A DNA stretch of 64,000 nucleotides from Rhynchospora pubera (lineage: Eukaryota; Streptophyta; Magnoliopsida; Poales; Cyperaceae). The stretch lies in NCBI GenBank assembly GCA_028095005.1, contig CM051462.1:123370752-123434751 (forward strand). The letters run 5' to 3'. Made by a program: the position numbers and the translations under genes. This document shows, one piece after another, positions 46,501 through 56,720 of this stretch. Numbering within the stretch: position 1 is the stretch's first letter; the number at the start of each line of letters is the position of its first letter. Below the pieces are notes generated by a model. That model saw only the letters and a program-made list of their open reading frames with translations. It did no database searches and was not told the origin of the DNA.

Positions 46501-49260
46501 CTGAACCTGTGGCACATTACCCATTCTGTACCTGGCTGATGTCGATAAACAAAACGGCTAGTACATGTGTGTTTGTGCACCACCCTTTGTATTTTTCTAT
46601 TTTATTATTTGTTTTCAATCATTAATGCTACTGTTTTTACTTTTATCTTTGTGCTGATTTAGGAATGGACAAACAAGAATAAGCTGTCAATTCAAGATGA
46701 GCTATTATTACAGGTTGAAGGGTTTCCAAGCAAAAGAGGCAATGTTGAAGGTGTTAGAACATGCTAGAAGACATTTACACTGAGGCATTAAAATTTGTGT
46801 CTTTTACTATTTTGTAATTTATTTTATAATAATGTGTTATCTTCATACTTATTTGTCAGGGGACTATGGTTTTGCAAATGAAAGGGAATCGGAGAAAATG
46901 GTATCATTTTTTTATTTCCTACTATTAATGTTCTTTTGTAAATCAGATAGGGGATAGTTATACATACTTGTAAATCTTGGATATTATGCATGCATAGTTA
47001 TACATACCTGTAAATCTTGGATATTATGCATGCCCCTCTACCAAGTAAAATTTATGTTATGCATATTGCCTGGATTAATGCAAATAATCTCTGTCCTCCC
47101 CTCTGAATAAATGGAGGAAAAAAGTAGCTTGGTATTTTGAGGGGTACTGAGCACATCGTTACTCCTTTTAATACTTATCTACTAATATTTGATAAAAATT
47201 GGATTCTCTGGCAGGAAACTCAAAATTGTGAAGAAGGAAATGGCCTCAAATACCAAATGGAGGCTGCAAAACAGCAAATAGAAGCATTGGAAGCAAAAAA
47301 ATGTGCACTTATCTCTGAAACTATCCAGGTAAGCACATATCATCTTACCACTATAATTTTATTTTAAATATCATGCCATAATTCAAATGCTTTGTGATGA
47401 TGCCATATAATTAATTTTCCTCAGAGCACGGAGCTCATATTTTGGCCTATTGGTACTGTACTTGGATACTGTTTCAATCTCTTTCAGGGCCAGTAATGCC
47501 AGCTGGTGTCTTTATTTGGAACTTATTAATAATATTATTGCCCAAATGCTTAAATTGAAGTTAATATTTGTATGACAAAACATAACTAAAAAGACCAAAG
47601 AAGATGCCATGCATACTGCCTGGATTCAAGACAAACCATGTACCATGCTAATCCTTCAATTATACTGTTGATGCTGATATAAAACAACATCTCTGAACAG
47701 AACAAGGAGCTTCTAGATCAAGAGAAGAAACTAATGGAAGCTATGCCTGTAAGTTCTAAACTTCTAATTTTGTTCTGAACTCATGGTTTCCCTAGTTTAT
47801 TTTTTTTTCATCATTAATTTGTATTTCTTTGCACAAGTGCAACCTTGCCGAGATGGAATTGAATGCTTTGGAGGAAGAACAAAAAGCTCTCTCAGGTGAC
47901 AAAGCTGGTGAAATGGAATACATCCAATCTCTTCAAGACCGCATCAATGCGCTCAAGGTATCTATAATACCTCTAATTCTACTTAGCTTGCTGTTCTCTT
48001 GTTTTCCTTCTGTCTATTGACTTGTGTTTATGTGAACATCTCTCGACTTATTTTGTATTGGTTGCACAACTGAGATCAGATGAGCCTAACTGCTCCGTAG
48101 TTGAGGCATATAATTTCACAAATTAGGGTTAACTGGACCATAATTTTATTGAATAAGGCTTTATTGTGCAAGATAGGGTTGATTGGAATTTTGTTTGTTT
48201 GATTGCTAACTTTTAAAGTAAGGTTAATTGATGAAGCCTCAATTTAATGCTGAGTCATGTAATTTTAACCTCAGGTAAAAGTCAGTTTCCCCTCTTTGTG
48301 TGATCAAATGTGAATCAAGCTGAGATAAAAGCAAAAAGAAAACTAAAGAAATGATAAAATTGGTCAAATAATAATCCAATGTCATGGTATTAGACCCTAC
48401 AAAACTGTACTTTTTTTCTTGGCATTTAATCTAAATCCCAATTAATTTAAAAGTCCCGATAACAGCCTCCCATCAATTCTTAGACCTAACTACCACCATG
48501 TGTTTTTATATGCAATTTCTGTACTCTGTACACGGAACGAGCTTGTTTGAATTCAAATGTAGACTTAAGTTCTGAGTGCACTCGTTATATGCATAAACAC
48601 TCATTAAGTTTTTTAAGATTATTCTTTCTCAACAGCTGCCTCCAAACTATGGTGTTTTGAAAGAAAAACATGATTAAATTTATACTTGTTAAGTGCACTT
48701 TTCTTTCAACTTAACTGCATGCATAACCACTCTTTTGGCTGGGATGCGGAAGCGCGTGCACGCGCACACACACACATGGTTATAAATGCACACTCTATAT
48801 AATTACTTGATCAGAATATACCCTTCTTTCTGCAGGTATTTACACTTAACAATATCAGTAGTGTCTGGGTGGGGGTGGGTAGGGGGGCAATTATACCCAT
48901 AATAATAACCATTTATTCAATTATCCAATGAATTGGAAAAGAAAGAAACAACTTTAACAGATTAAAAATGCCAGTGCACTAAGCCACCATATTACCACTT
49001 CTGGAATTGACGTGGTTTTGGAAAATTGCATTTAGGGACGCTTTGTTATTTATACTAATTAAATAGTTGCATAAAAAATCTTTCAGTGAAAAATGGTGTT
49101 TAATGAGCTTGTGACACAGGAGTTATGCTGGTTAATGCAAATAATTACTTATAATTGACCTTTCTGACATTTGTAATTTTAATTTTTGCAGGAGATTTCT
49201 TGTGGTGTGACTTGCCAGTGTGGTCTGCAGTACCAGGTAGAACTTACAAGAGGAAACTAA
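43560..49260 (+). CDS. Coiled-coil protein of unknown function with cysteine-rich C-terminus
   Basis: Eleven exons join in frame: 43560-43608, 43698-43784, 44351-44484, 45423-45481, 45939-45993, 46663-46750, 46860-46900, 47215-47328, 47701-47748, 47838-47957, 49192-49260. They total 864 nt, or 287 aa, with all borders GT-AG. The protein begins MEEYLENLKSFRSYMNDVED. It is rich in E, K, Q and L with heptad-like spacing (about residues 20-135 and 190-265), so two coiled-coil blocks are expected, separated by a linker (VEGFPSKRGNVEG...). It ends with a CGVTCQC cluster (C269, C273, C275). There is no signal peptide or membrane segment. Small coiled-coil proteins of this size include kinetochore and spindle subunits, but I saw no diagnostic domain, so no name is given. 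Exon 6 has an alternative donor at 46713; the longer form keeps the frame. Confidence 0.8.
46954..47033. repeat. 40-bp tandem duplication in intron 7
   Basis: Two adjacent copies of ATAGTTATACATACYTGTAA followed by ATCTTGGATATTATGCATGC, with one difference (C/T). Confidence 0.92.
48867..48887 (+). other. G-quadruplex-capable run in intron 10
   Basis: Four G-runs of three or more (GGG, GGGGG, GGG, GGGGGG) separated by one or two bases, on the transcribed gene's sense strand. This fits the standard G4 pattern. Its effect is unknown. Confidence 0.6.
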
Positions 49261-49418
49261 CAATCTAGACTAATAACGAGGCATGGTCGTCTCTTTATAT
49301 TACTGGCAAACAATGACAATATCTGTATAGTTTTGTTTCCATTTCATTGCCGCCTTTTTAACCTGTACCAGGTGCAGTAGAGTAAAAATGTTGGGATCAC
49401 TTTTTCTAATTTTTTAAT

Positions 49419-49827
49419 GAGCAGCTGCCACAGGTTTTTGGTGCCACAACTTCATATTTTATCAATATTTTAAAATTTTAAAATTCAAACGTCAAATTCA
49501 AGCCGTTGATTTTGTTCAATTTAACGAGCGATGCGTTTTTATACAAGTTTTATAAAATTTGGAGTCAGTTTGATACTCGATCAACTGGTCAATAAATGAA
49601 CGAATATAGTTAATTATGACATATTAATTCTAATACGTTCATCATTTGATCAGTTGATCGAGTATCAAATTGACTCCAAATTTTATAAAATTTATATAGA
49701 AACGCATCACTCGTTAAATAGAACAAGATCAACATTTTGGATTTGGCGTTTGAATTTTACAATTTTAAAATATTAATAAAATATAAAAGTGTGGCAACTT
49801 GTGGCACCAAAAACCTGAACGCTACTC
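49419..49827. mobile_element. Foldback MITE, MULE type, 9-bp TSD
   Basis: The ends GAGCAGCTGCCACAGG / GAGTAGCGTTCAGG share TTTTTGGTGCCACAA just inside, and the halves stay complementary almost to the centre. A perfect 9-bp duplication TTTTTTAAT flanks the element (49410-49418 and 49828-49836). It lies about 160 bp after the stop codon of the coiled-coil gene, so it may fall within its 3' UTR. Confidence 0.88.
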
Positions 49828-49859
49828 TTTTTTAATATAGTAACTGTTGGTATATTAGA

Positions 49860-50215
49860 CGCATACATAATAGTCATGGATAAACCTTCATTTCTATTGC
49901 TGAACTTGATATTCTTTTGCACATATATATCTAGAGCTAAATTAACAATCTGCCCTTTTACAACTTGGCAATAAAACTACCACAAATTCATACAGAAGAA
50001 GAAAAAATGGAAAACCCTTTCCTTTCTGAGAATTTGTAGTTGTAGTAAGACTGAAAGAATAAAAGTAAGTAGTCTGTACCTGTCAGCATCAATAGCTAAA
50101 TGATATATGCATAGTAAAGTAATCGAGAATTAGATGATTGGGAATATTAGAATTTGAACACAGTTCGCCTGTTCTGGAGCATCAAAATTAATGTGTGCAT
50201 GCATCAAAATCCGGC
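49860..50215. repeat. Segmental duplication, copy A
   Basis: Phrases in this stretch (GATAAACCTTC...TGAACTTGATATTCTTTTG, ATGCATAGTAAAG, GAATTTGAACACAGTTYGC, GGAGCATCAAAATTAATG) recur in the same order at 59320-63960, where a LINE splits the second copy. It is non-coding. Confidence 0.75.
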
Positions 50216-50864
50216 AAAAACGCCGTTACCAAATATATACATATTTATTTTTATTTTTATTTATTTTTTGCTTACGATCCTCTAATTTTATAGAAATAAT
50301 TAAAATTTTGGAAGTTGAAATGAAGCTAAAAAGAAAATCTTTAAATATCCAACAAATATTATATAAAAAAATTCTAGCGTACACTATAAGTTTACAGTAC
50401 GTACAATCTAAACGAAAGTTATATGTTTAAGTTCAAAGTTTAGTCAGCAGATGTACGTTAATGTAACATACGTACATCTAAAATACAATATAATCAACCA
50501 CCAGCAAACATTAGTTTATTAAGTTTGTCATACAAGTGCAGGTACACAGAGCTATCAAGGATAAATGCATCTTTCTATATTTGAAGATTTCATCCTGAAT
50601 ATTCAATTATATTAGGAGGATATTAATTGTAATTGAAATGTTAATATCTAGAAATTTACAAGTAAACTCTGAGCAATTAACTTTGTTTTATGACATATAC
50701 ATGGAGTATTTATCTTTTTTAAAAAAATATAAAATTCAGAAATATCTGAAGGAAGATCAAGACGTAAAACGAGCAATCCACCATTTACTTAACATTGATA
50801 CAAGATGCTCATCTTACATTCAAATTATTTATTTAAAAAGAAAAAGATAAAGTGAGTCACAGAC
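50216..50864. other. AT-rich spacer
   Basis: No supported gene. Short ORFs at 50191-50430 and 50638-50850 are A/T-driven and show no domain. Confidence 0.45.
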
Positions 50865-51330
50865 TCACATATATGAAACCCAAACTAAATGATCTTCGAA
50901 AGGAAAATAGCACACCGGTGTTGTACCGGGCTTGACCTGCAAAATCTCAAAATAGGCAGCCGTGACATAATGACACGCTGCTAAGGTATTTGTTATTGTT
51001 CTATCGTTACCTTTTAAGCGAATAATATATCCTTTCAGTCCAATGGTGCTGTGGCAAAATATGATCGCCACCGGAGAGAGATAACGGATGGAATGCGACT
51101 AATTTTTCATAAGATAATCTTGGATAGGACCGTGAAATTTTAGTTCCTTTTGAGCTCCACTGTTATTACTCAACACATGAGTTGTCATAACTTTTAGATT
51201 CAAAATGAGTTCATTGCTTATCCTGACAATCATACTCTGCAGCGATGTGACGTAAAATTTTCTTTCATGTGGTAATGGTTGTCTCTCACAGTCACGCAGG
51301 CTGCATTCCACTGTTGCTCATGGGTAAAAT
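50865..51330 (-). pseudogene. BURP-domain gene fragment, minus copy
   Basis: Minus-strand frames read HERKFYVTSLQSMIV (51311-51099 frame) and, after a frame break near 51095, FCHSTIGLKGYIIRLKGNDR ... LAACHYVTAAYFEILQVKPG then VCYFPFEDHLVWV. BURP domains show the same order: a CATSLESM block, FYCH, a VAVCH block and the terminal KPGT.PVCHFLPEDHVVWV. The N-terminal part of a BURP gene (signal peptide, variable repeats) is absent and the frame is broken, so it is a fragment. It forms the left arm of a large inverted repeat. Confidence 0.75.
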
Positions 51331-51930
51331 ACTGATTACTTATTATCTTAGAAAAATTATCATAAGAGACTGACATGACTTCTAGAATAGAACTAAAATG
51401 ATTTTCGACTTCACATAAAGTGAAGCGTGGTCAAAAACAATTTTAGTTATACTCTATAAACCATATCAATCTCTTCCAATAATTTTTCTAAGATAACAAG
51501 TAGCCAGTATTCTCTTATCCATGAGCAATAGATGTTAGTGGAACACCAGTGTGACTGTGAAAGAGAACCAATACCACGTGAAAGAAAATTCTACATCACA
51601 TCGCTGCAGAGCATGATTGACGGTAAGCAATGAATTCACTTTGTATCTAAAAGTTATGACAACTCATACGCTAAGTAGTAATAGTGGAGCTCAAAAGAAA
51701 CCAAAATTTTACACAGTTCTATCCACACCAAAATATTACCTTGTGAAAAATTATTCGCATGTCATCCGTTATCTTCTCCGATGGTGATCCTGTTTTGCCG
51801 CAGCATCATTGGACTGAAATGATATGTTATTCGCTTGAAAGGTAGCGATGGAACAACAACAGACGCCTTAGCAGCGTGTTATAATTTTAACTCTGCCTAT
51901 TTTAAGATTCTATATAGGTCAAGCCCGGTA
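50924..51930. repeat. 1-kb inverted repeat with a 5-nt loop, made of two BURP fragments
   Basis: The left arm (50924-51414) and right arm (51420-51930) are inverted copies with scattered mismatches and small gaps. The centre is CTTCAC-ATAAA-GTGAAG (51409-51425). The pairing is visible across the whole length, ending at TACCGGGCTT on the left and AAGCCCGGTA on the right. Transcription through it would give a long imperfect hairpin RNA. Confidence 0.88.
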
Positions 51931-51960
51931 AAGCAATCGAGATGGGGGAAGGTCGAAATT
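51490..51960 (+). pseudogene. BURP-domain gene fragment, plus copy
   Basis: The inverted partner of the minus-strand fragment. Plus-strand frames give ERKFYITSLQSMID, stops, then IRLKGSDGTTTDALAACYN and AYFKILY. It carries more stops and frame breaks than the left arm and loses homology after GTCAAGCCCGGTA. It is not coding. Confidence 0.65.
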
Positions 51961-52063
51961 GAGTGGTGGGAGGTGGAACTCAGGTTTAAAGGAGGGGAGG
52001 CACAGTGCGAGGGTTAGTGTAGCCTATTTGGGGCGGAGGAAGAGATGAGAGGAGAGAGGTGGG
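51940..52063. other. Purine-rich (G/A) stretch, left part
   Basis: A strongly G/A-biased strand (GGGGAAGG, GAGGAAGAGATGAGAGGAGA). It is continued after the LTR element at 58364-58520, so the insertion at 52064 split a single G/A-rich region. No gene was seen. Confidence 0.6.
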
Positions 52064-53706
52064 TGATCGATGGGGAAACCAAGTCTCAAAATAAAAACCT
52101 CGTGTCTGCCGATCTAATCGTTTGTAGAACAGCTTGAGGGTCGAATCCACAGGGACGGTGTTGGAATATTAGTCTTTTACTTTACTAAACTAGCTAGACG
52201 GTTCAACTCTTATATGAATTAAGGGTCGCAGGTGAGTCTAAATCCTAAGTCTAGTTTCAAGGTCAAAACAAGAATTAATGAGAGAGATTCAACAAGTCAC
52301 GTAATTCTAGGGTTTCTGGTTGCTAACACTTCTTCTTAGTCCCAGTTCCAGCGGCCCGCTGACTCTCGTAGCGGCCCGCTAAAATAACTTAGGTCGCTAA
52401 TCTATTAGACTGGTCGCTGGCTACTTGGCGGGCATAGACAACCTCGCTGATTCACTCAGCGGCCCGCTAGGATTAGCGATGTGATTGCAAATTGACTTAA
52501 TTCAGTTGATAATTGTGTAGGGATAATGACTTAATTAAGGTTCCTAGATCAAACTCTCGTTTTAGGTCTGGTTATCAATTAATTAACCCAATTTCCCTCG
52601 TATAGAATCTAGATTTCAACTATCGTTTCTTGGTCTAGTTTCTACAAGTCTATACCTTTCTAACCTATGAAATCCTTGAGTTTTCACTCTTGGAAAGGAC
52701 TTAACTCTCGTTAACTAGTCCTGGTTTAACCTTTCAGTTTACAACCTTCATGTTAATCATAATCATGCCTAATAATCTAAGTTTATTTGGACTTAACCAC
52801 CTAGCAATTAAGCGAGCTCTACTTAACGGGTGTAAACAAATCTACTTAAACAATCATGGCATAATCAATTCAAGCAATTCAAGCAAGGCATAAAACACAA
52901 AGATATCAAATAAAATCAATAAACATGCAATCAACAACTAAGAATTCGAGTTTACAACCATAGCCCTAGAACAAACAATCAACAACTAAAAGACATCATA
53001 CAAACACAAGAGAAAATGAGAATAAGGAAAGATTACAACCAATTGCTCTTGCGTGTGTCGAAATCTCCTATCAAACACGTCTCTTGTTGTCGCAAATGAC
53101 CTGCTTGGCGCTGCCTCGATCTGGACTTGAGACTCAACTCTCAAATAACTCTATGTCTAACCCTAAATTGACCTTGGATTTGATCTCCTCCTTGTTCTCC
53201 TCTTTGTTCTCCCTCAAACAGGTCTTTAATAGGCCTTGGGAACGTCTAGAAACGCTGGAAATAACTGAAGACGTGATCTGGATGCACCTGGAGTCGGTAG
53301 AAACCGCCATCCAAATATAGAATTGTCAAATCGGGCGATTCTGCTAAATCTGGCAGTTCCAGGCCTGCGGGCCGCTGGGACTTTCAGCGGGTCGCAGGAA
53401 AATGTCAGCACTGCGTCTGGTCAGTATTTTGGGCATATCTCCTTCATCCGAACTCCGTTTGAGGTGATTCAAGATCCGTTGGAAAGCTTAGAACGAGCTC
53501 TTCAACTTTATGGACTCATCCAAGTCATTTCTTGTCCAGAATCTGCAATAAAATTAGAAACTATGGTAGTAACTCATTCTTGATACAAAACTCTAATTAA
53601 ACTAACCTAAACTCATCTAAACTATCTAAACTATGTAAACTCAAGGCAATTGGTTTAGTTTGGAGACAAAATGATACCTGAATATGCATATAAAATCCAC
53701 TCATCA
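52064..53706 (-). repeat. LTR, left copy (3' LTR of the minus-strand element)
   Basis: 1643 bp from TGATCGATGGGG to CCACTCATCA. Immediately inside it, on the minus strand, lies the polypurine tract ACTTGGGGGGATT. It has the same length as the right copy; I counted six single-base differences by eye. Confidence 0.95.
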
Positions 53707-54889
53707 AATCCCCCCAAGTTTAACCTTTGCTTGTCCCCAAGCAAATATCTATCTTAGAAGAATAGTTTGGCTCTAAACTAAAACAATGACTTGAGACTTA
53801 CAAGTTATGAAAATTCTTAACATGCACAAATATCGTGATTTGATTGAATTATTTAGATAATTTTACAAGCTTTTTCAAATTGAATTGAGTTGTCCCAAAC
53901 GACCCACGCTTACCCCACGGGTGAAACACTTAGGATACTTGTAACTATTGCCCATAACTTACCTTGTTCAATTCCTAAACTTATTGATTTTTCAAAGTTT
54001 GATAATTGACTTTGCAAAGAGACTCGGGATCACACCCTACCAACACAAATAACATGCCATATCAATTTATTTCATAGCCAAGTCTTCAAGTACTTAAACC
54101 GTTATATTGATTTTCGAAAACGCATTGGAAATCGAACTAAAGTGAGGCGGAAAAAAAGGGTACAACTCCTCACCCATTCTATTCCAAAGTTTTTGGGTTG
54201 GACTTTTTAACTTTTCTCCCGGGGCTAGGAGGTTTTTCCCGCGGTGGAGAGGTTAGCCAAATTACGGTGGATTTATTTTCGAGATTTTTCTCGTTTTTTT
54301 TTATGTCATGAGCCTTTCTGTTTTTACTCATGATTTATGGAAGTTCTTCTATCCACCATAACCTATAGCTTCCCGCAATGTCCATGGCATTGCACGCTTT
54401 TTAGTTCCCCTTTTATTTACTTTTTTTTTTATATACAAGGGTGTGTATTTACATCTTCGACTTTTAATAAACTTGAAAACAACGGTTGTTTGACTCTAGA
54501 CTTAGTGTTTATTTCCTTAGTTGACATGCATTTGGGTCGGTAGAATCGATCTTGACAAAGTTTGGAAATTAATTCAATTGGTGGTTGTCTTGGTTTACCG
54601 ATTTCTAATTGGTCAAGTCATTCATACTACTTATCAAATCATCAAATTTAAGTCTCAATCAAGATAAATTATGATATAATACCTACTCATTTCCTAAGGT
54701 CACAGGGGCTAGTCGATCAATTAGATGACCCACAATTCAAATCGAAAATTTTTCTAAAACTTCCTAAATAATTCATTCAATTCACGATATCAAAACTTGT
54801 TAAGTATCTTCCTAACTTACCTAAATGCAATCTATATGAAATTATCATGCAATAGAGACAATTCCTAAATGAAATGCACAATTATACCT

Positions 54890-54980
54890 ATCAGTTCCAG
54901 TTTTAGCTACCCACCGAAAATCTCAGCGGGTCGCCGATACACTCAGTGGGCCGCCAAAAATCTCAGCGGGTCGCTGATAC
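54890..54980. repeat. GCGGGTCGC motif cluster in the element interior
   Basis: CTCAGCGGGTCGCCGATACA, then CAGTGGGCCGCC, then CTCAGCGGGTCGCTGATAC, within 60 bp. The same motif family occurs in the LTRs and at 56285-56322. Confidence 0.8.
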
Positions 54981-55433
54981 TGGGACAGATACAAAATTAA
55001 CACCTAATATGCATGATGCAAACCTAAATACAACTCCTATTCTCTCCCCCCAACTTTAAAACTTTGCACTGTCCTCAATGCAAGGAAAATATAATTTAAA
55101 AGAGAGAAAGGAAAGGAAACTCATCAAATTATTGTAGTGGTTGTGAAGTTCGCATAGGGGTTGGTGCGACTTGCAAAACGGCTTGTATGCTCCTTCATGG
55201 TGTATCCCCCAAGTTTGAGCTCTTGCATACAATTCGTGTAATGGTGCTTCTAAAAGCTGATTTGTCACTTTTCTTCAAACCTAAAAACCAACAACAACAA
55301 TTGATAAGTTATAACTAACTAAAACTATTAAACCTAAATTAATCTAAATGAGAGAAAATGAAAATTTTGAGCCTTGGGTTGCCTCCCAAGAAGCGCTTGT
55401 TTTAGGTCACTAGCTTGACCACCTTGCATTTAC

Positions 55434-56639
55434 TCATCTTATCTTCACTTTTCTCCCTCTCCACGCATCATAGTTCTCCCAAAAGTGCTTCAGCGGGTCT
55501 TTTGAAACATGCTTGGAGTGTTCTTCTTTGGATGTCATCTTCCTTGGCTCGATTATGATGTGATACTTGATATGTGATTTGTTGTCTTCCATCACATCAA
55601 ATTTCTCCAAACATCTTCTAAGAGTGCTCAAGTCGATTTGGTTGAACTTCTCATTCGTGTTGTCGGATGCCTCGACTTTGAGAGTAGTGTCACCATCTTT
55701 CTTCTCTTCAAGTTCATCATTCATGTTCTCAATTGGAGGATGCTTCAATTCCAACTCATTAGATTTGACAATTTCAGCCCTAAACAATCTTTGTGGAAAT
55801 GGAATTGGAGGAATGTAGGGAGGAGGTGGTATGCACTTTGGTTCATCAAATTCCTCTTGTACCTCCCTATTCTCAACTTGTTTGCTTTCAGTTTTGTTGG
55901 TATCTAACCAAATTTGGGTCTTCTTGGAACTAGAGTTTTCAAATTCACAATCACTATGCAAAGTCAATTCATTGTTTTGTTCATTGTGTGGTCTATATGA
56001 AGAATTTTCAGTCTCTAACATCCTTTGATGATGGATAATGAGAGTATTGAGAGAAGATGATATAGACTTCATTTCTTTCAAAAGTTTCTCATTAAATTCG
56101 ATTTGGTTCATTTTAAACTCTTCAAACCTTGATTCAACACTTGACATTTGCGTAGATGATCGGAAATTATCAAAACTAGGAAAAAAAGTAGACCTATGGT
56201 ATGGTTGAGACACTAAACCATGATTGTCCAAAGCAAAAGAAGAAAAATCATTCAAACCAGAATCGCATGTCTGTCTGTTGAGGTTCCAGCGGGTCGCAGG
56301 ATCTCCCAGCGGGCCGCTAAAACTGGCAGTCATGTTTTGTGCTTCAGGTTCCCTCCATATGAATCTCGAACGGTTTGTTTGACAGTCAAAAGATTCGTCG
56401 AATTCGATGTGGTTGCTGAAGTTCTGATTGTCTCCACATGCTTCATTTATCGTGTTTTGCACGTTACGAAAAGCACGCTCAAATTCACTCATGTTCGCAT
56501 TAAGTCCAAATTGACTCTTCATGTGGTTGATTTTCTTCCAATTATCCTCCGTCTCTTGCTCACGTACCTGAAAAGAAGGAAACATGGTGATAGAATTTTT
56601 TTGGTTTTTTTTAGATAAGACAAAATAAGTAAGATACAA
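55434..56639 (-). CDS. Gag-like protein of the LARD-like element
   Basis: A 401-aa open frame on the minus strand, just inside the 5' LTR and primer-binding region. It is hydrophilic, rich in N, S and E, with a coiled-coil-like middle (EEFKMNQIEFNEKLLKEMKS) and a proline stretch IPPPPYIPPIPFPQRLF. PP(Y/F)xPPIPFPQRL is the conserved text between gag and protease in Athila-type elements. There is no CCHC zinc knuckle, protease or polymerase motif. A 3' splice-like CAG near 56570 precedes VREQETEDNW, so the true start may be internal. It probably encodes a degenerate gag remnant. Confidence 0.55.
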   Translation of the reverse strand: MYLTYFVLSKKNQKNSITMFPSFQVREQETEDNWKKINHMKSQFGLNANMSEFERAFRNVQNTINEACGDNQNFSNHIEFDESFDCQTNRSRFIWREPEAQNMTASFSGPLGDPATRWNLNRQTCDSGLNDFSSFALDNHGLVSQPYHRSTFFPSFDNFRSSTQMSSVESRFEEFKMNQIEFNEKLLKEMKSISSSLNTLIIHHQRMLETENSSYRPHNEQNNELTLHSDCEFENSSSKKTQIWLDTNKTESKQVENREVQEEFDEPKCIPPPPYIPPIPFPQRLFRAEIVKSNELELKHPPIENMNDELEEKKDGDTTLKVEASDNTNEKFNQIDLSTLRRCLEKFDVMEDNKSHIKYHIIIEPRKMTSKEEHSKHVSKDPLKHFWENYDAWRGRKVKIR

Positions 56640-56720
56640 GGATACAAGGGTGTCTATGCTAAATTACTAAAGCAAAATACCAATATTCGAGCAAACCGTC
56701 CCCGACAACGGCGCCAATTT

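Noticed and set aside
53084..53583. Paired ORFs repeated identically at 57741-58240
   Set aside because: They are the same segment of the two LTRs, not duplicated genes.
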